DNA of 64,000 bases from Gammaproteobacteria bacterium (GTDB lineage Bacteria; Pseudomonadota; Gammaproteobacteria; GRL18): NCBI GenBank assembly GCA_016744995.1, contig JADGDG010000016.1, forward strand, positions 1 to 64,000. The letters are read 5' to 3'. Positions within the stretch are counted from its first letter, which is position 1. Every line of letters begins with the position of its first letter. Positions 1 to 7,796 of this stretch are shown here, piece after piece. The notes beneath the pieces were generated by a model. The model was not told the origin of the DNA, did no database searches, and saw only the letters and a program-made list of their open reading frames with translations. A program made the translations under genes and the position numbers.

Positions 1-1
1 C

Positions 2-967
2 CAGTTGCATCAACAATTAGCCACCATTGTGGGCGGGGTTACGGCGCAACTGACCGGTGAAAAAGCTCAGGTAGGCATGAACATTGCCGGGACTGCCGAC
101 CAATTTAACCGGCAAATGCATTATGATGATTTTATTGAAAAACTCACGGCTTGTCATAACCAAAATTCATCCGACTGTCAGCAATTACAGCACATGGCCG
201 GGGTACGTAATGAATTCGTTGAAGAAGTCCCCGAATTACCCGAATCATCCGTGGTCATTAATTATAACGAAGACAACGAGGTGGTCAGTTATACGGTTGT
301 TAATAAAAGTCAGGGCAATCGTCCGGTATTAATTTTTGAGCCAAAAGAGTTTGAAGCGTATAAAGCCGGTTCATTATCAACCCGGGGGTTATTCTTATTA
401 TCACCTCAGTGGAGTTTTGACATTGGCTCTGCGGCACTGTATGCCGATGAAGAGAAAAGCCTGGGTTACATTACTGATGCGGTCACAAGCCCTGAGTATA
501 TTTTTACTGCAATTACTTCTACAATGGGGGCATCGGCTTACCTGGGTAGAAGCAATGTTGTTGCGATACCTCAGGGGGGTGGTGCAAAGGGAACAGCTGG
601 CTCGATAAGGAATGTTAACCCTACTAAGGGAACACAAAACTGCGTCAATTGCTCAATAGCGACTGATGCAACTCTAACCGGTAGAGCAGCCTCTGCGTTA
701 CCAGGAAGTCCAACTAGTATTAGAGCACTAGAAAAGTATTTTGGTAGTAGTTTCGAGTCTGCTATCTCTCGTTCAGGAATTGAAAATTCATTGTTGAAAG
801 CAGGCAATGGTGCCCGAGGTATCGTTTTTGGTTCTCGTGGCAGTCAAACAGGCCATGTATTTAATGTCGTGAATCAAAAAGGGACTATTCGCTTCTTGGA
901 TGGCCAGACTGGAAAAGCAGCAAGCTTCGATGGTTTTCAAAGTTTACACCTATTAAGGACGAACTAG
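2..967 (+). CDS. cdiA: CdiA C-terminal end with papain-fold toxin (5' partial, module A)
   Basis: The frame is open at the left edge, so this is the 3' end of a larger gene starting outside the window. The first part (to about 120) is the common CdiA tract ending in a NRQMH motif. Next comes pre-toxin linker type I (to about 530, with a CX7C cysteine pair), then an IPQGGGAKG joint (about 566-590) and the toxin. The toxin shows NCVNC (Cys codons near 641 and 650), GHVFNVV (His near 854) and a following LDGQTG. This is the Cys-His-Asp/Gln layout of papain-fold 'toxin 1' glutamine-deamidase/protease-like polymorphic toxins. The gene ends 2 bp before an Imm35 gene. Being continuous with upstream coding sequence, it is the best candidate for the expressed CDI toxin. 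Family assignment is by motif memory. Confidence 0.8.
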   Translation, partial: QLHQQLATIVGGVTAQLTGEKAQVGMNIAGTADQFNRQMHYDDFIEKLTACHNQNSSDCQQLQHMAGVRNEFVEEVPELPESSVVINYNEDNEVVSYTVVNKSQGNRPVLIFEPKEFEAYKAGSLSTRGLFLLSPQWSFDIGSAALYADEEKSLGYITDAVTSPEYIFTAITSTMGASAYLGRSNVVAIPQGGGAKGTAGSIRNVNPTKGTQNCVNCSIATDATLTGRAASALPGSPTSIRALEKYFGSSFESAISRSGIENSLLKAGNGARGIVFGSRGSQTGHVFNVVNQKGTIRFLDGQTGKAASFDGFQSLHLLRTN

Positions 968-969
968 CG

Positions 970-1266
970 ATGAATACGATTTCAGCAGATGACGCCAGAG
1001 AAATTGCGAATGAATATCTATTGAGGTTGGAGCTAGAGGTTGGAGAGTCCTTGCAACTCGTCGAAAAAGAAACCCTAGAAAAACCTTTTGGTTGGGTGTT
1101 TTTTTACAATTCAAAAGATTATTTAGAAACAGGAGGCTTCAAATACATGCTAGCAGGTAATGCCCCATTTATAGTTGATAAAAATAATGGATGTGTACAT
1201 TTGACTGGAACAGCAAAGCCAATTGAGGGTTATATTTCTGATTTCGAGAGACAATATACAAAGTGA
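970..1266 (+). CDS. Imm35-type immunity protein
   Basis: A 98-residue protein begins 2 bp after the papain-fold toxin stop. Features fitting immunity protein 35 are an EKPFGWVFFYNSK segment, then LAGNAPFIVDK and a TGTAKPIEGYI end. Imm35 proteins are known partners of papain-fold polymorphic toxins, which matches the upstream gene. It should bind and block the toxin in the cytoplasm of the producing cell. There is no signal peptide or membrane segment. It is the first immunity gene of the array and belongs to the only toxin that joins upstream cdiA sequence. Confidence 0.8.
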   Translation: MNTISADDAREIANEYLLRLELEVGESLQLVEKETLEKPFGWVFFYNSKDYLETGGFKYMLAGNAPFIVDKNNGCVHLTGTAKPIEGYISDFERQYTK

Positions 1267-1615
1267 TCCGAGTCTTTCTGTTAATAATACTGACCTTAGC
1301 CATTCCCTCATGGGGAGTGGTTGCTTTGTTAGATAAAGACTTTCTAGTGATGTTGAGTACCAATTCCATGGAGTTGGTTGTTTTTTGATTTTTCCTGAAG
1401 ATGAGGTTAATTTTGACTTTGGTCCTGATAATCATAGTGATGGGTTTGATTTATGGCGTTTAACCCAATACGTTTCAAGCCAATCAAATAAATACCCTCA
1501 ATATAAAGATACTGAACAGCTAAAAAAAGATTTTGAATACGCCATAGAACAAGGGGTAATTGCTAAATTAGATCATTCTTACTGTAATTTATACTTTTAC
1601 AAACAAGATATTTAG
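1263..1615 (+). pseudogene. Orphan immunity remnant (DUF6896-like), frameshifted
   Basis: A GTG at 1263 overlaps the Imm35 stop (GTGA) and opens a frame reading LAIPSWGVVALLDKDFL before it ends near 1388. A second frame, open from about 1337, reads FHGVGCFLIFPEDEV and then DFGPDNHSDGFDLWRL and runs to 1615. The two halves fit one protein of about 117 residues with a frameshift between roughly 1337 and 1355. The FHGxGC...DFGP...DGFDxWRL pattern is like DUF6896 proteins, which often sit beside polymorphic toxins. No matching toxin precedes it. I read it as the immunity half of a lost module. The family call is moderate. Confidence 0.5.
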
Positions 1616-1632
1616 ATGGGAGTACTACTTCC

Positions 1633-1934
1633 TCAAAATCTCTTCTGGCTGTAGATCCTGCCGCTTATGGACACTGCCCGTACTTCAAAGAGTTTTGATC
1701 TGATTTCATAAATAATCCGGTAGGAATAGAGCAATAGTTCTTTAACAGCTTCGTCATTCAGCTCTACCACCATTTTACCAATCTTAGGTAGCTCATTTAG
1801 CACATCCATTTTTCCCCGAATATCCTGAATTACTTTTTTCCATAGTACCGGGAATCGTGAGCAATAAAATCATTGAAGTGATTCAAGACAGCCAGATAGT
1901 TATAACTACTGGGTGGCCTGTTAATAACTACCAC
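1633..1934 (-). pseudogene. RelE/ParE-family toxin remnant, frameshifted
   Basis: On the minus strand a frame starting near 1934 reads VVVINRPPSSYNYLAVLNHF and FIAHDSRYYGKK, then meets a stop at an A-rich run near 1834. In the next frame it continues VIQDIRGKMDVLNELPKIGK, ELNDEAVKELLLYSYRIIYEI and VRAVSISGRIY, ending at 1633. This is the layout of RelE/ParE type II toxins: N-terminal helices, the LPKIG turn, the YRIIYEI strand and a C-terminal basic strand. No antitoxin is visible next to it. It lies between two CDI modules in the opposite orientation and looks like a dead passenger gene. Confidence 0.6.
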
Positions 1935-2234
1935 GCTTTTGATTTGTTATATATCAATTGATGGTCTTAATTACCTCTTCAAAAACAACCGCAATATGTA
2001 AGCAATCAGTCCCCGACATTCTTCCATGTTATCCCTGAATAAAATATTCTTGAGGTAGTTAAGGCCACCGGCAGTAATTTTAAAACCGAGGCTCTGGTCG
2101 CAGGGGCCAGTCAGGCATTAGCGGGGGCATTAACCGAAAAGCTGGCCCCTTCAGAGACCAACAGTCTAAATCTTGCCAATCAACAACTCAACCAGCAGCT
2201 GAAAAACCAGCTGCATCAACAACTAGCCACCATT

Positions 2235-3245
2235 GTGGGCGGGGTGACCGCGCAACTGAGCGGTGAAAAAGCTCAGGTGGGCATGCGTATTGCCGGGACT
2301 GCCGATGCCTTTAATCGACAGTTGCATCAAAGAGAAGTGGATGCAATAAAAGCACATGCAGAAGGCTTTCAACGTTTTGCAAAACAAAGAGGCGTCATTC
2401 TTACTGAGGCTCAGGCAGAAGCACGTCTTATCCGTACCATGACACGTGTTGCAGATAAGCAGACGACGATTGACGATGGCTACCGACAAGATGAGCTGGC
2501 CATCAGCTATCTGGGGCACAATTTTATTGATGTAACACCCGAGGATTATAAAACCTCTGATATTAATTGGGATGTGGTATACAATAATCCTCAGACTTTT
2601 GCCAATGCTCAGCTCTACAGTGGTTCAGGTTTAACACCACAGGAAGTAGAAACCCGTAATAACAGCGCCGGTGCACCGGTTGCCAAAGTATTAGCTGCGA
2701 GTCTTGCGGCCTATGCCGTAGCACCCTATGCCTTGACTGCCATGGACAGCTGTCTGCTTAATCCCGTTTTATGTGTTAACGAGCTGGGTCTTGTTGCCGG
2801 TGAGGTGGCGCTTGAGGGCTCTGGGCTGGGTGTGACTGGAAAGTCTGCGCTTAAGAACTCGGGGAAAGTGCCTGGGGGCAGTGTTGTTACGATACCTCAG
2901 GGGGGTGATATTGCAAAAGGAGCATCATTTAGCTCTCCTGACAAACATGTCTCAAGTGTCGCTAATGCTATTGAAAAAGCATATCCAGGGCATGTAGTGG
3001 GTGTTAATGTTCCTGTTCGTAATTCCGCTGGAGATATGGTTACGGATGCAGATATTTTGCTTAAAAACGCTGTAATCCAGGTTAAGTCTGGTGGTGGAAA
3101 AGGAATGACAAGTCAGCTTCAGAGGACTGAGCATGCGACAGGCTTGCCAACAATTGGCTATGGTCCAGACCTGAAGCAATCTATTTTAAAAAATAGTACC
3201 TCAACTAATGATCTTCAACTTTTGATTGATGTGGTTAAGCCATGA
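2235..3245 (+). CDS. Displaced CdiA-CT module B: linker II plus PD-(D/E)XK-like nuclease toxin
   Basis: CdiA-like homology starts upstream at about 2055 with VVKAT fused directly to a GSNFKT tract, but no good start precedes the GTG at 2235. The protein carries the common VGGVTAQLSGEKAQVG tract, then linker II (HQREVDAIKAHAEGFQRF through SGLGVTGKSALK, with a CX6C pair near 2750-2775), a VVTIPQGGDIAKGA joint (about 2884-2922) and the toxin. The toxin has DADILLKNAVIQVKSGGGKG, a D...(Q/E)XK arrangement like PD-(D/E)XK nucleases of CDI systems, so DNA or tRNA is the probable target. It overlaps the next gene by 4 bp (ATGA). Expression is uncertain because the module lacks an obvious promoter or start. 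Confidence 0.7.
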   Translation: MGGVTAQLSGEKAQVGMRIAGTADAFNRQLHQREVDAIKAHAEGFQRFAKQRGVILTEAQAEARLIRTMTRVADKQTTIDDGYRQDELAISYLGHNFIDVTPEDYKTSDINWDVVYNNPQTFANAQLYSGSGLTPQEVETRNNSAGAPVAKVLAASLAAYAVAPYALTAMDSCLLNPVLCVNELGLVAGEVALEGSGLGVTGKSALKNSGKVPGGSVVTIPQGGDIAKGASFSSPDKHVSSVANAIEKAYPGHVVGVNVPVRNSAGDMVTDADILLKNAVIQVKSGGGKGMTSQLQRTEHATGLPTIGYGPDLKQSILKNSTSTNDLQLLIDVVKP

Positions 3246-3610
3246 ATTCTGTAGTGTTGTTTACCAATAAGAAAAAATGGAAGCCAGAGATGTGGATGTT
3301 CTTAATGGAAATGGGTGTATCAGATAGAGGCCAATTCGTTGTTGAAACATCAAACTCTTGGATTAGTGTTTATAGGTATGATGAAGTGTTTAATGATTAT
3401 GACAAAGATGAAGAACAATTAGTTAGGTCTCTTGTACATAATCCCGTTCCTTATCTAATTGAATGGAGAGGAGATGAATTACTAAAGAAATTTATTGAAG
3501 ATTTTCCATTAAATAATAATGCAGTCATTGATAACGATCATGGAATTATTTGTAATATCTCAAAATTAAAAGGAAAACCTGTTAGTGACTGGGTTAGAGA
3601 AAAAAAATAA
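3242..3610 (+). CDS. Putative immunity protein for module B nuclease
   Basis: A 122-residue acidic, soluble protein whose ATG overlaps the toxin stop, the usual toxin-immunity coupling. It is rich in Trp and Asp/Glu, with no signal peptide or membrane segment. I do not recognise its family. Position, size and overlap make it the cognate inhibitor of the upstream PD-(D/E)XK-like toxin. Seven bases after its stop the joint sequence AATGTTGCAAAC begins, followed after a few codons by stops, so another module once followed it. Confidence 0.6.
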   Translation: MNSVVLFTNKKKWKPEMWMFLMEMGVSDRGQFVVETSNSWISVYRYDEVFNDYDKDEEQLVRSLVHNPVPYLIEWRGDELLKKFIEDFPLNNNAVIDNDHGIICNISKLKGKPVSDWVREKK

Positions 3611-3826
3611 AGTACTAATGTTGCAAACAGAGTGAGACGATAATTAAACGATAGTTAAGAGTACCCATTAATTGGGTAAAAGCTAAGACCTTGAGGGAAA
3701 GCTGGATAAGGTTTTGAAACAGGTAAGGATGCCTAATCAGATGTTTTTAGCTCAGCGGACTCAAGTAAAGTCCTGGCCAGGTTTTCACCGGATTACTGGC
3801 AAGAGCACGGTATTGATAATGCAGCC

Positions 3827-4444
3827 ATGTCGATTTACAATGCTAAAGACTGCCCTGATGTCTGTATCAGTCCTGTGGGTGCATTAAACACTCTTGAGTT
3901 TTATGAACCCATTGCACAGGAATTAGCCTCAACAATTGTCTTGCTCAATGAGTCACGCTTAAGTGCTGAGCAAGGTGAGTATTTAAGTGCATTCGGCTTT
4001 TTTACACTGGCTTCGATTGATTTAACGCCGGGTGGTAAAGCGGGGGCAGGTCAGGTAGTTAAAAAGGTAACTGCTCGTGCTGGTGATAGTATTGTTACGA
4101 TACCTAAGGGGAGTGGTGTTGCAACGGGTACAGGTGCATTTAGTAATGTTGCTCCAGCAACAGCAAAACAACTACAGAAGAAATTTAAACATGCGGGTGA
4201 TTTTGGTGTATCAGGCAATTACAATTCAGCTAATGCACTGAAATTCAATCAAGCAATTCAAAAACACTTAAACTCATCAGAAACTAAACAAATATCAGGT
4301 ATTTATAGGGGGAGTCCAGTTACGTTTTACACTAATCCTAATTCAGGTTTAACTGTTCTTCAGAAACCCAATGGTAGCTTTTTAAGTGGTTGGAAACTCA
4401 ATCCACAACAGCTTCATCATGTACTCAAGGATGGGAAGCTATGA
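3827..4444 (+). CDS. Displaced CdiA-CT module C: truncated linker III plus colicin D-type toxin
   Basis: Homology to linker III begins near 3722, but a Trp codon of the parent is TAA here (near 3730), so only an ATG at 3827 could open the frame. The 205-residue product has the C-terminal part of linker III (CPDVC, EPIAQELAST), a VTARAGDSIVTIPKG joint, then FKHAGDFGVSGNYN, GSPVTFYTNPNSGL and FLSGWKLNPQQ. These match the colicin D catalytic domain, which cleaves tRNA-Arg anticodon loops. The stop overlaps the next gene (ATGA). The toxin domain itself looks intact; the module is 5' truncated. Confidence 0.7.
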   Translation: MSIYNAKDCPDVCISPVGALNTLEFYEPIAQELASTIVLLNESRLSAEQGEYLSAFGFFTLASIDLTPGGKAGAGQVVKKVTARAGDSIVTIPKGSGVATGTGAFSNVAPATAKQLQKKFKHAGDFGVSGNYNSANALKFNQAIQKHLNSSETKQISGIYRGSPVTFYTNPNSGLTVLQKPNGSFLSGWKLNPQQLHHVLKDGKL

Positions 4445-4701
4445 GTACGATTGAGAAATATATACTACTTATAACACAGTTTGTATTGGATGAAATAACA
4501 GCATCTCAGTTTGAAATGTTGTACTTGGAAATGTTTAAGGATGAGATGGATGGTTTGCCAGAAGATATTTACGATGTTCTAAATAACTTATTTTCAGATA
4601 TAGATGCTTACTGTGGTGATCCTGATTTACGTGATGGTGAAGATCTAGATGATAAAGAATTACTCGCAAGTGCAAAGAAGGCTTTAAAAAGGCTAACTTG
4701 A
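4441..4701 (+). CDS. Colicin D-like immunity protein
   Basis: An 86-residue acidic protein starts at the ATG that overlaps the toxin stop; an earlier in-frame ATG at 4390 lies inside the toxin gene and is less likely. It reads like colicin D/bacteriocin immunity proteins: an N-terminal YILLITQFV helix, FEMLYLEMFKDE, LFSDIDAYCGDPDLRD and a C-terminal leucine-rich helix. Its strong acidity fits mimicry of the tRNA backbone. The TGA stop lies within the joint motif GATGTTGCAAAG (4700-4711), so the next orphan toxin begins exactly at this gene's end. Confidence 0.75.
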   Translation: MSTIEKYILLITQFVLDEITASQFEMLYLEMFKDEMDGLPEDIYDVLNNLFSDIDAYCGDPDLRDGEDLDDKELLASAKKALKRLT

Positions 4702-5014
4702 TGTTGCAAAGAGAGTAGATAACTCTGCAATTGGCAAGCCTCGCACTGGAAGTGCTAACAAACTCCCTGATGGTCAACATGGGTTCAATGACATCATTAA
4801 TAACTATGCTGGCTATGCCGCCAAGTTTGACATACCAACCAAAGGACCTAGCGGTAAAGTTGTTCGAACATCTAAATTAAGGCAGATCACAGGCAGTAAC
4901 AATGGGCGTGATGGAGTCTTTGAGTGGATTATTGATCAAGGTAATGTCACACATCGAAGATTCATACCCGGCGGTACTGTCACTGGCCTGCCTAACCAAA
5001 TTCCGAAGAAATAG
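4700..5014 (+). pseudogene. Start-less orphan CdiA toxin domain (module D)
   Basis: From GATGTTGCAAAG a 104-codon frame runs uninterrupted to a TAG at 5012. It reads DVAKRVDNSAIG, then HGFNDIINNYAGYAAKFDIP, LRQITGSNNGRDGVFEWI and GNVTHRRFIPGGTVTG. This pattern is familiar from C-terminal toxins of Rhs, MafB and hemagglutinin proteins, but I cannot assign an activity. No ATG, GTG or TTG start is in frame and no linker precedes it, so it cannot be made alone. It could become active only after recombination with a longer cdiA copy at the DVAK joint. Its immunity gene follows 11 bp downstream. Confidence 0.65.
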
Positions 5015-5025
5015 GGAGCATTGTC

Positions 5026-5472
5026 ATGTCACCGATTAAGATAATGATAAATTTAGGGCTATTGTGTTGGCCCACTATTCTTTTCGGGTTTAGAAAAGGA
5101 TGGGTAAGTCGGAAGGATGTTATTGATTATGCAGTCGATCTTCTCATCAACGGAAGTGATAATGAGGATATTGCGATAATCGCAGGTGGTGAATCTTTGG
5201 GCAATGATGAACTATTAGACATGATTTCGAATCAGGTTGAACAGGCTAAAAACTCTGCTGCTCTTGATAAATGGCGATTGGCTTATCTTCTTAATATTGC
5301 AGAGTCAGATGAGAACCAGCAGACCAAGCTTGATAGACTACAAGAGGTTTATGCGAATTTTGATTATCCTGAAGATATGGCTTCGTGCAGCATATATTCG
5401 CAGGATGAAATTGACCCTCTTGTGGCAATGATGCAAGTTGTAGAAAAGTTGAGGAGTAGGCTTACACAGTGA
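5026..5472 (+). CDS. DUF2247-like immunity protein
   Basis: A 148-residue protein directly after the start-less toxin, with GGGAGC about 7-12 bp before its ATG. The N-terminal motif MINLGLLCWPTILFGFRKGW followed by WVSRKDVIDYAVDLL and AIIAGGESL matches the DUF2247 family, which recurs beside polymorphic toxins. It should be the antidote to the adjacent orphan toxin. The frame is complete, so immunity is preserved although the toxin lacks a start. This is expected for an orphan module kept as a reservoir. Confidence 0.7.
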   Translation: MSPIKIMINLGLLCWPTILFGFRKGWVSRKDVIDYAVDLLINGSDNEDIAIIAGGESLGNDELLDMISNQVEQAKNSAALDKWRLAYLLNIAESDENQQTKLDRLQEVYANFDYPEDMASCSIYSQDEIDPLVAMMQVVEKLRSRLTQ

Positions 5473-5478
5473 TAATTT

Positions 5479-5766
5479 AATATTGCAAAGAGCGGAGATG
5501 ATTTTGTTGATCTTTATCGAGTTGTTGAACCAGATGAACTCGCAAATATTCGGGCAACCTAGCAACTTATTAATCGTGGATCGGCAGAAGGAAAATACTT
5601 TACAACTTCATCTGAACACGCTTCTGATTGTGCAATTATCAAGCAGCTTGATAAGAAGTTCAAGCATGCTTTAGACTTCGGTATTAATAGCACAAAGAAG
5701 AACTCTGAAACACTTGCTCAGTTTGAACCAGCAATAAAAGAACAATTAAGGCCACCCATAATTTGA
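5479..5766 (+). pseudogene. Chimeric toxin remnant: ADP-ribosyltransferase-like piece joined to colicin D-like piece (module E)
   Basis: It begins at the joint AATATTGCAAAG. The frame reads LYRVVEPDELANIRAT, an in-frame TAG (near 5560), then [19 protein letters not shown], the start of an ADP-ribosyltransferase-like toxin common in Rhs/CdiA proteins. It switches without a frame break to [20 protein letters not shown], the start of a colicin D-like domain, and ends where the border TTAAGGCCACC of the next cdiA copy begins (about 5746). No immunity gene follows. It is a mosaic scar left by successive recombination events. Confidence 0.55.
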
Positions 5767-5892
5767 ATTCTGGCTTAGTTCAACTGGGCAGCAGTCAAAT
5801 CGACCAATGGCTGCCCAGGTCAGTCCCTGCAAGGCATAAATCCCAGTGCACTAATATTAAAGCAGGCCCTGTACACCATTGCCGGCGGATTA

Positions 5893-7137
5893 ATGGCACA
5901 GGCCACCGGCAGTGATTTTAAAACCGGCGCTCTGGTGGCCGGGGCCAGTCAGGCATTAGCGGGGGCATTAACGGAAAAGCTGGCGCCCTCAAGTACCAAT
6001 AGCCTAAATCTTGCCAATCAACAAATCAACCAGCAGCTGAAAAACCAGCTGCATCAACAATTAGCCACCATTGTGGGCGGGGTTACCGCGCAACTGACCG
6101 GTGAAAAAGCTCAGGTAGGCATGAACATTGCCGGGACTGCCGATGCCTTTAATCGCCAGTTGCACGAAGATGAAGCACAAGCCCTGGCTGAACAACTTCA
6201 ACAAATCAAACAGGACGCCTCCTTAACATCACTCGAAAAACAAAATGCCCGTTATGATGCGTATGCCGTTGTTTGTTACTTAACACATTGTAATGCCGGT
6301 ATTGACAGTGATACTGAGCAAACTCAGCAGCTGGGACAACTTAAACGACATGGAGAGCAATTAGCCAGACAGGACAGTCCCGTTTATTTGCATTTTAAAG
6401 CACAACAGGAAAACAATTTATTTGTCTATGATGGTGGCTGGACAGGTAAAGATGCCTGGTCAGATGTTTTTAGCTCCGTGGACTCAAGTAAAGTCCTGGC
6501 CAAATTTTCACCGGATTACTGGCAAGAGCACGGTATTGATAATGCAGCCATGTCGATTTACAATGCTAAAGACTGCCCTGATGTCTGTATCAGTCCTGTG
6601 GGTGCATTAAACACTCTTGAGTTTTATGAACCCATTGCACAGGAATTAGCCTCAACGATTGTCTTGCTCAATGAGTCACGCTTAAGTGCTGAGCAAGGTG
6701 AGTATTTAAGTGCACTCGGTTTTTTTACACTGGCTTCGATTGATTTAACGCCAGGTGGTAAAGTAGGGACGGGACAGGTAGTTAAAAAGGTAACGGCTCG
6801 TGCTGGGGGGAGTGATGTTGCAAAGGGGGCACTGTGGACGGCAACTAAGAAAAAGACTGGTGTTCAAAACGCTTTTGGGCATTGGAAGAAACATGGTTCA
6901 GAATTTCCTGAGTTCAAGAACGCCAAACAATATGTTGAAGCTACTAAGAGCTTCATGAACAGCCCACCGAAAGGCTCTTTGACAAGAACTCGTTCGAATG
7001 GAGATGTATTACGATATCACGAGAAATCTAATACATTTGGTATTATGACGAAGGATGGAACCCCTCGGACTATGTTTAAGCCTGACCCATCGCAGCACGG
7101 ATATCGTACAAATCTGGAGTACTTCAATGCCCAATAA
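5893..7137 (+). CDS. Displaced CdiA-CT module F: linker III plus BECR-like RNase toxin
   Basis: This is a cdiA copy whose homology starts at about 5746. Two internal deletions and one extra A upstream of 5893 break the frame, so ATG 5893 is the first usable start. It encodes the DUF637-like tract (MAQATGSDFKTGALVAG), the QLATIVGGVTAQL tract, complete linker III (HEDEAQALAEQLQQIKQD; CX4C and CX3C cysteine pairs), an AGGSDVAKG joint (6805-6825) and the toxin. The toxin has FGHWKKHGSEFPEFKNAKQY, LTRTRSNGDVLRYH and DGTPRTMFKP, a pattern of small RNases of the barnase/EndoU/colicin/RelE (BECR) type in polymorphic toxins. It overlaps its immunity gene by 11 bp. Confidence 0.7.
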   Translation: MAQATGSDFKTGALVAGASQALAGALTEKLAPSSTNSLNLANQQINQQLKNQLHQQLATIVGGVTAQLTGEKAQVGMNIAGTADAFNRQLHEDEAQALAEQLQQIKQDASLTSLEKQNARYDAYAVVCYLTHCNAGIDSDTEQTQQLGQLKRHGEQLARQDSPVYLHFKAQQENNLFVYDGGWTGKDAWSDVFSSVDSSKVLAKFSPDYWQEHGIDNAAMSIYNAKDCPDVCISPVGALNTLEFYEPIAQELASTIVLLNESRLSAEQGEYLSALGFFTLASIDLTPGGKVGTGQVVKKVTARAGGSDVAKGALWTATKKKTGVQNAFGHWKKHGSEFPEFKNAKQYVEATKSFMNSPPKGSLTRTRSNGDVLRYHEKSNTFGIMTKDGTPRTMFKPDPSQHGYRTNLEYFNAQ

Positions 7138-7396
7138 TAATGACAAAATGGTTTGCCGTGTGTGTGGTTTAATGCAGTTAGATCCACCATGGGGTGAAGA
7201 TGGAAAGTCACCCAATTATGAAATTTGCTCTTGTTGTGGGGTCGAGTTTGGATATGAAGACTCTTCAGTAAACGGCGTTAGTACCTATCGGGAAAAGTGG
7301 TTAGAAGGCGGAGCAAACTGGGAGGATAGCGATGAAAGACCTAACAATTGGAGTGCAGATGAGCAATTGAAAGATGTACCCCTAGATTTTAGGTGA
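7127..7396 (+). CDS. Putative zinc-ribbon immunity protein for module F
   Basis: An 89-residue protein; I chose ATG 7127, inside the last codons of the toxin, over 7055, which lies deeper in the toxin. It has a CRVCG pair followed by PPWGEDGKSPNYEICSCCG, so two Cys pairs suited to bind zinc, then FGYEDSS, YREKWLEGGANW and a C-terminal EQLKDVPLD. I recognise this as a common small family found next to polymorphic toxins like the upstream one. Its role as antidote is inferred from overlap and this pairing. Confidence 0.65.
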   Translation: MPNNNDKMVCRVCGLMQLDPPWGEDGKSPNYEICSCCGVEFGYEDSSVNGVSTYREKWLEGGANWEDSDERPNNWSADEQLKDVPLDFR

Positions 7397-7448
7397 CGAG
7401 TATCCTCCGGTATCTCCGTAATTTGGAGCGGGCTACCAGTATGATGTA

Positions 7449-7796
7449 GTGCGATGCAGTATTGTTGCAAAGGGGGCAAGGAGTCCCGCTAATGGTCTTA
7501 AGTTAAATAAGCAGTTAGGAAGTCAACAGCAACTTGGAGAAAAAGGAACTACGATTGCGGGACAAGGTGCAGGACAATCTTTCCGTGATTCAAACCGAGT
7601 TGTTAAAGAATATGGAGGTAATGTAGTTAAGGCCACCCACAATTTAAATTCTGGCTTAGTTCAACTGGGCAGCAGTCAAATCGACCAATGGCTGCCCAGG
7701 TCAGTCCCTGCAAGGCATAAATCCCAGTGCACTAATATTAAAGCAGGCCCTGTACACCATTGCCGGCGGATTAATGGCACAGGCCACCGGCAGTGA
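7449..7796 (+). pseudogene. Orphan toxin fragment fused to a frameshifted cdiA piece (module G)
   Basis: From the joint ATTGTTGCAAAG (7461) the frame reads IVAKGARSPANGLKLNKQLG, GEKGTTIAGQGAGQSFRD and VVKEYGGN, the first half of a toxin domain familiar from hemagglutinin/CdiA C termini. At YGGN it passes straight into [19 protein letters not shown], the left border of a longer cdiA copy (7623 on). An extra A at the end of QWLP then shifts the frame and the product ends at 7796. The toxin lacks its C-terminal half and any immunity gene. The fusion shows that cdiA-copy borders can land inside toxins. Confidence 0.5.

Noticed and set aside
2223..2519. Minus-strand frame of 98 codons, repeated almost identically at 7942-8238 and 11239-11535
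   Set aside because: It is the opposite strand of linker II and is conserved only because the parent region is duplicated; no ribosome site or recognisable product.
6422..6610. Plus-strand 62-codon frame repeated at 10201-10389
   Set aside because: Shadow of linker III in another frame; identity follows from duplication of the real gene.
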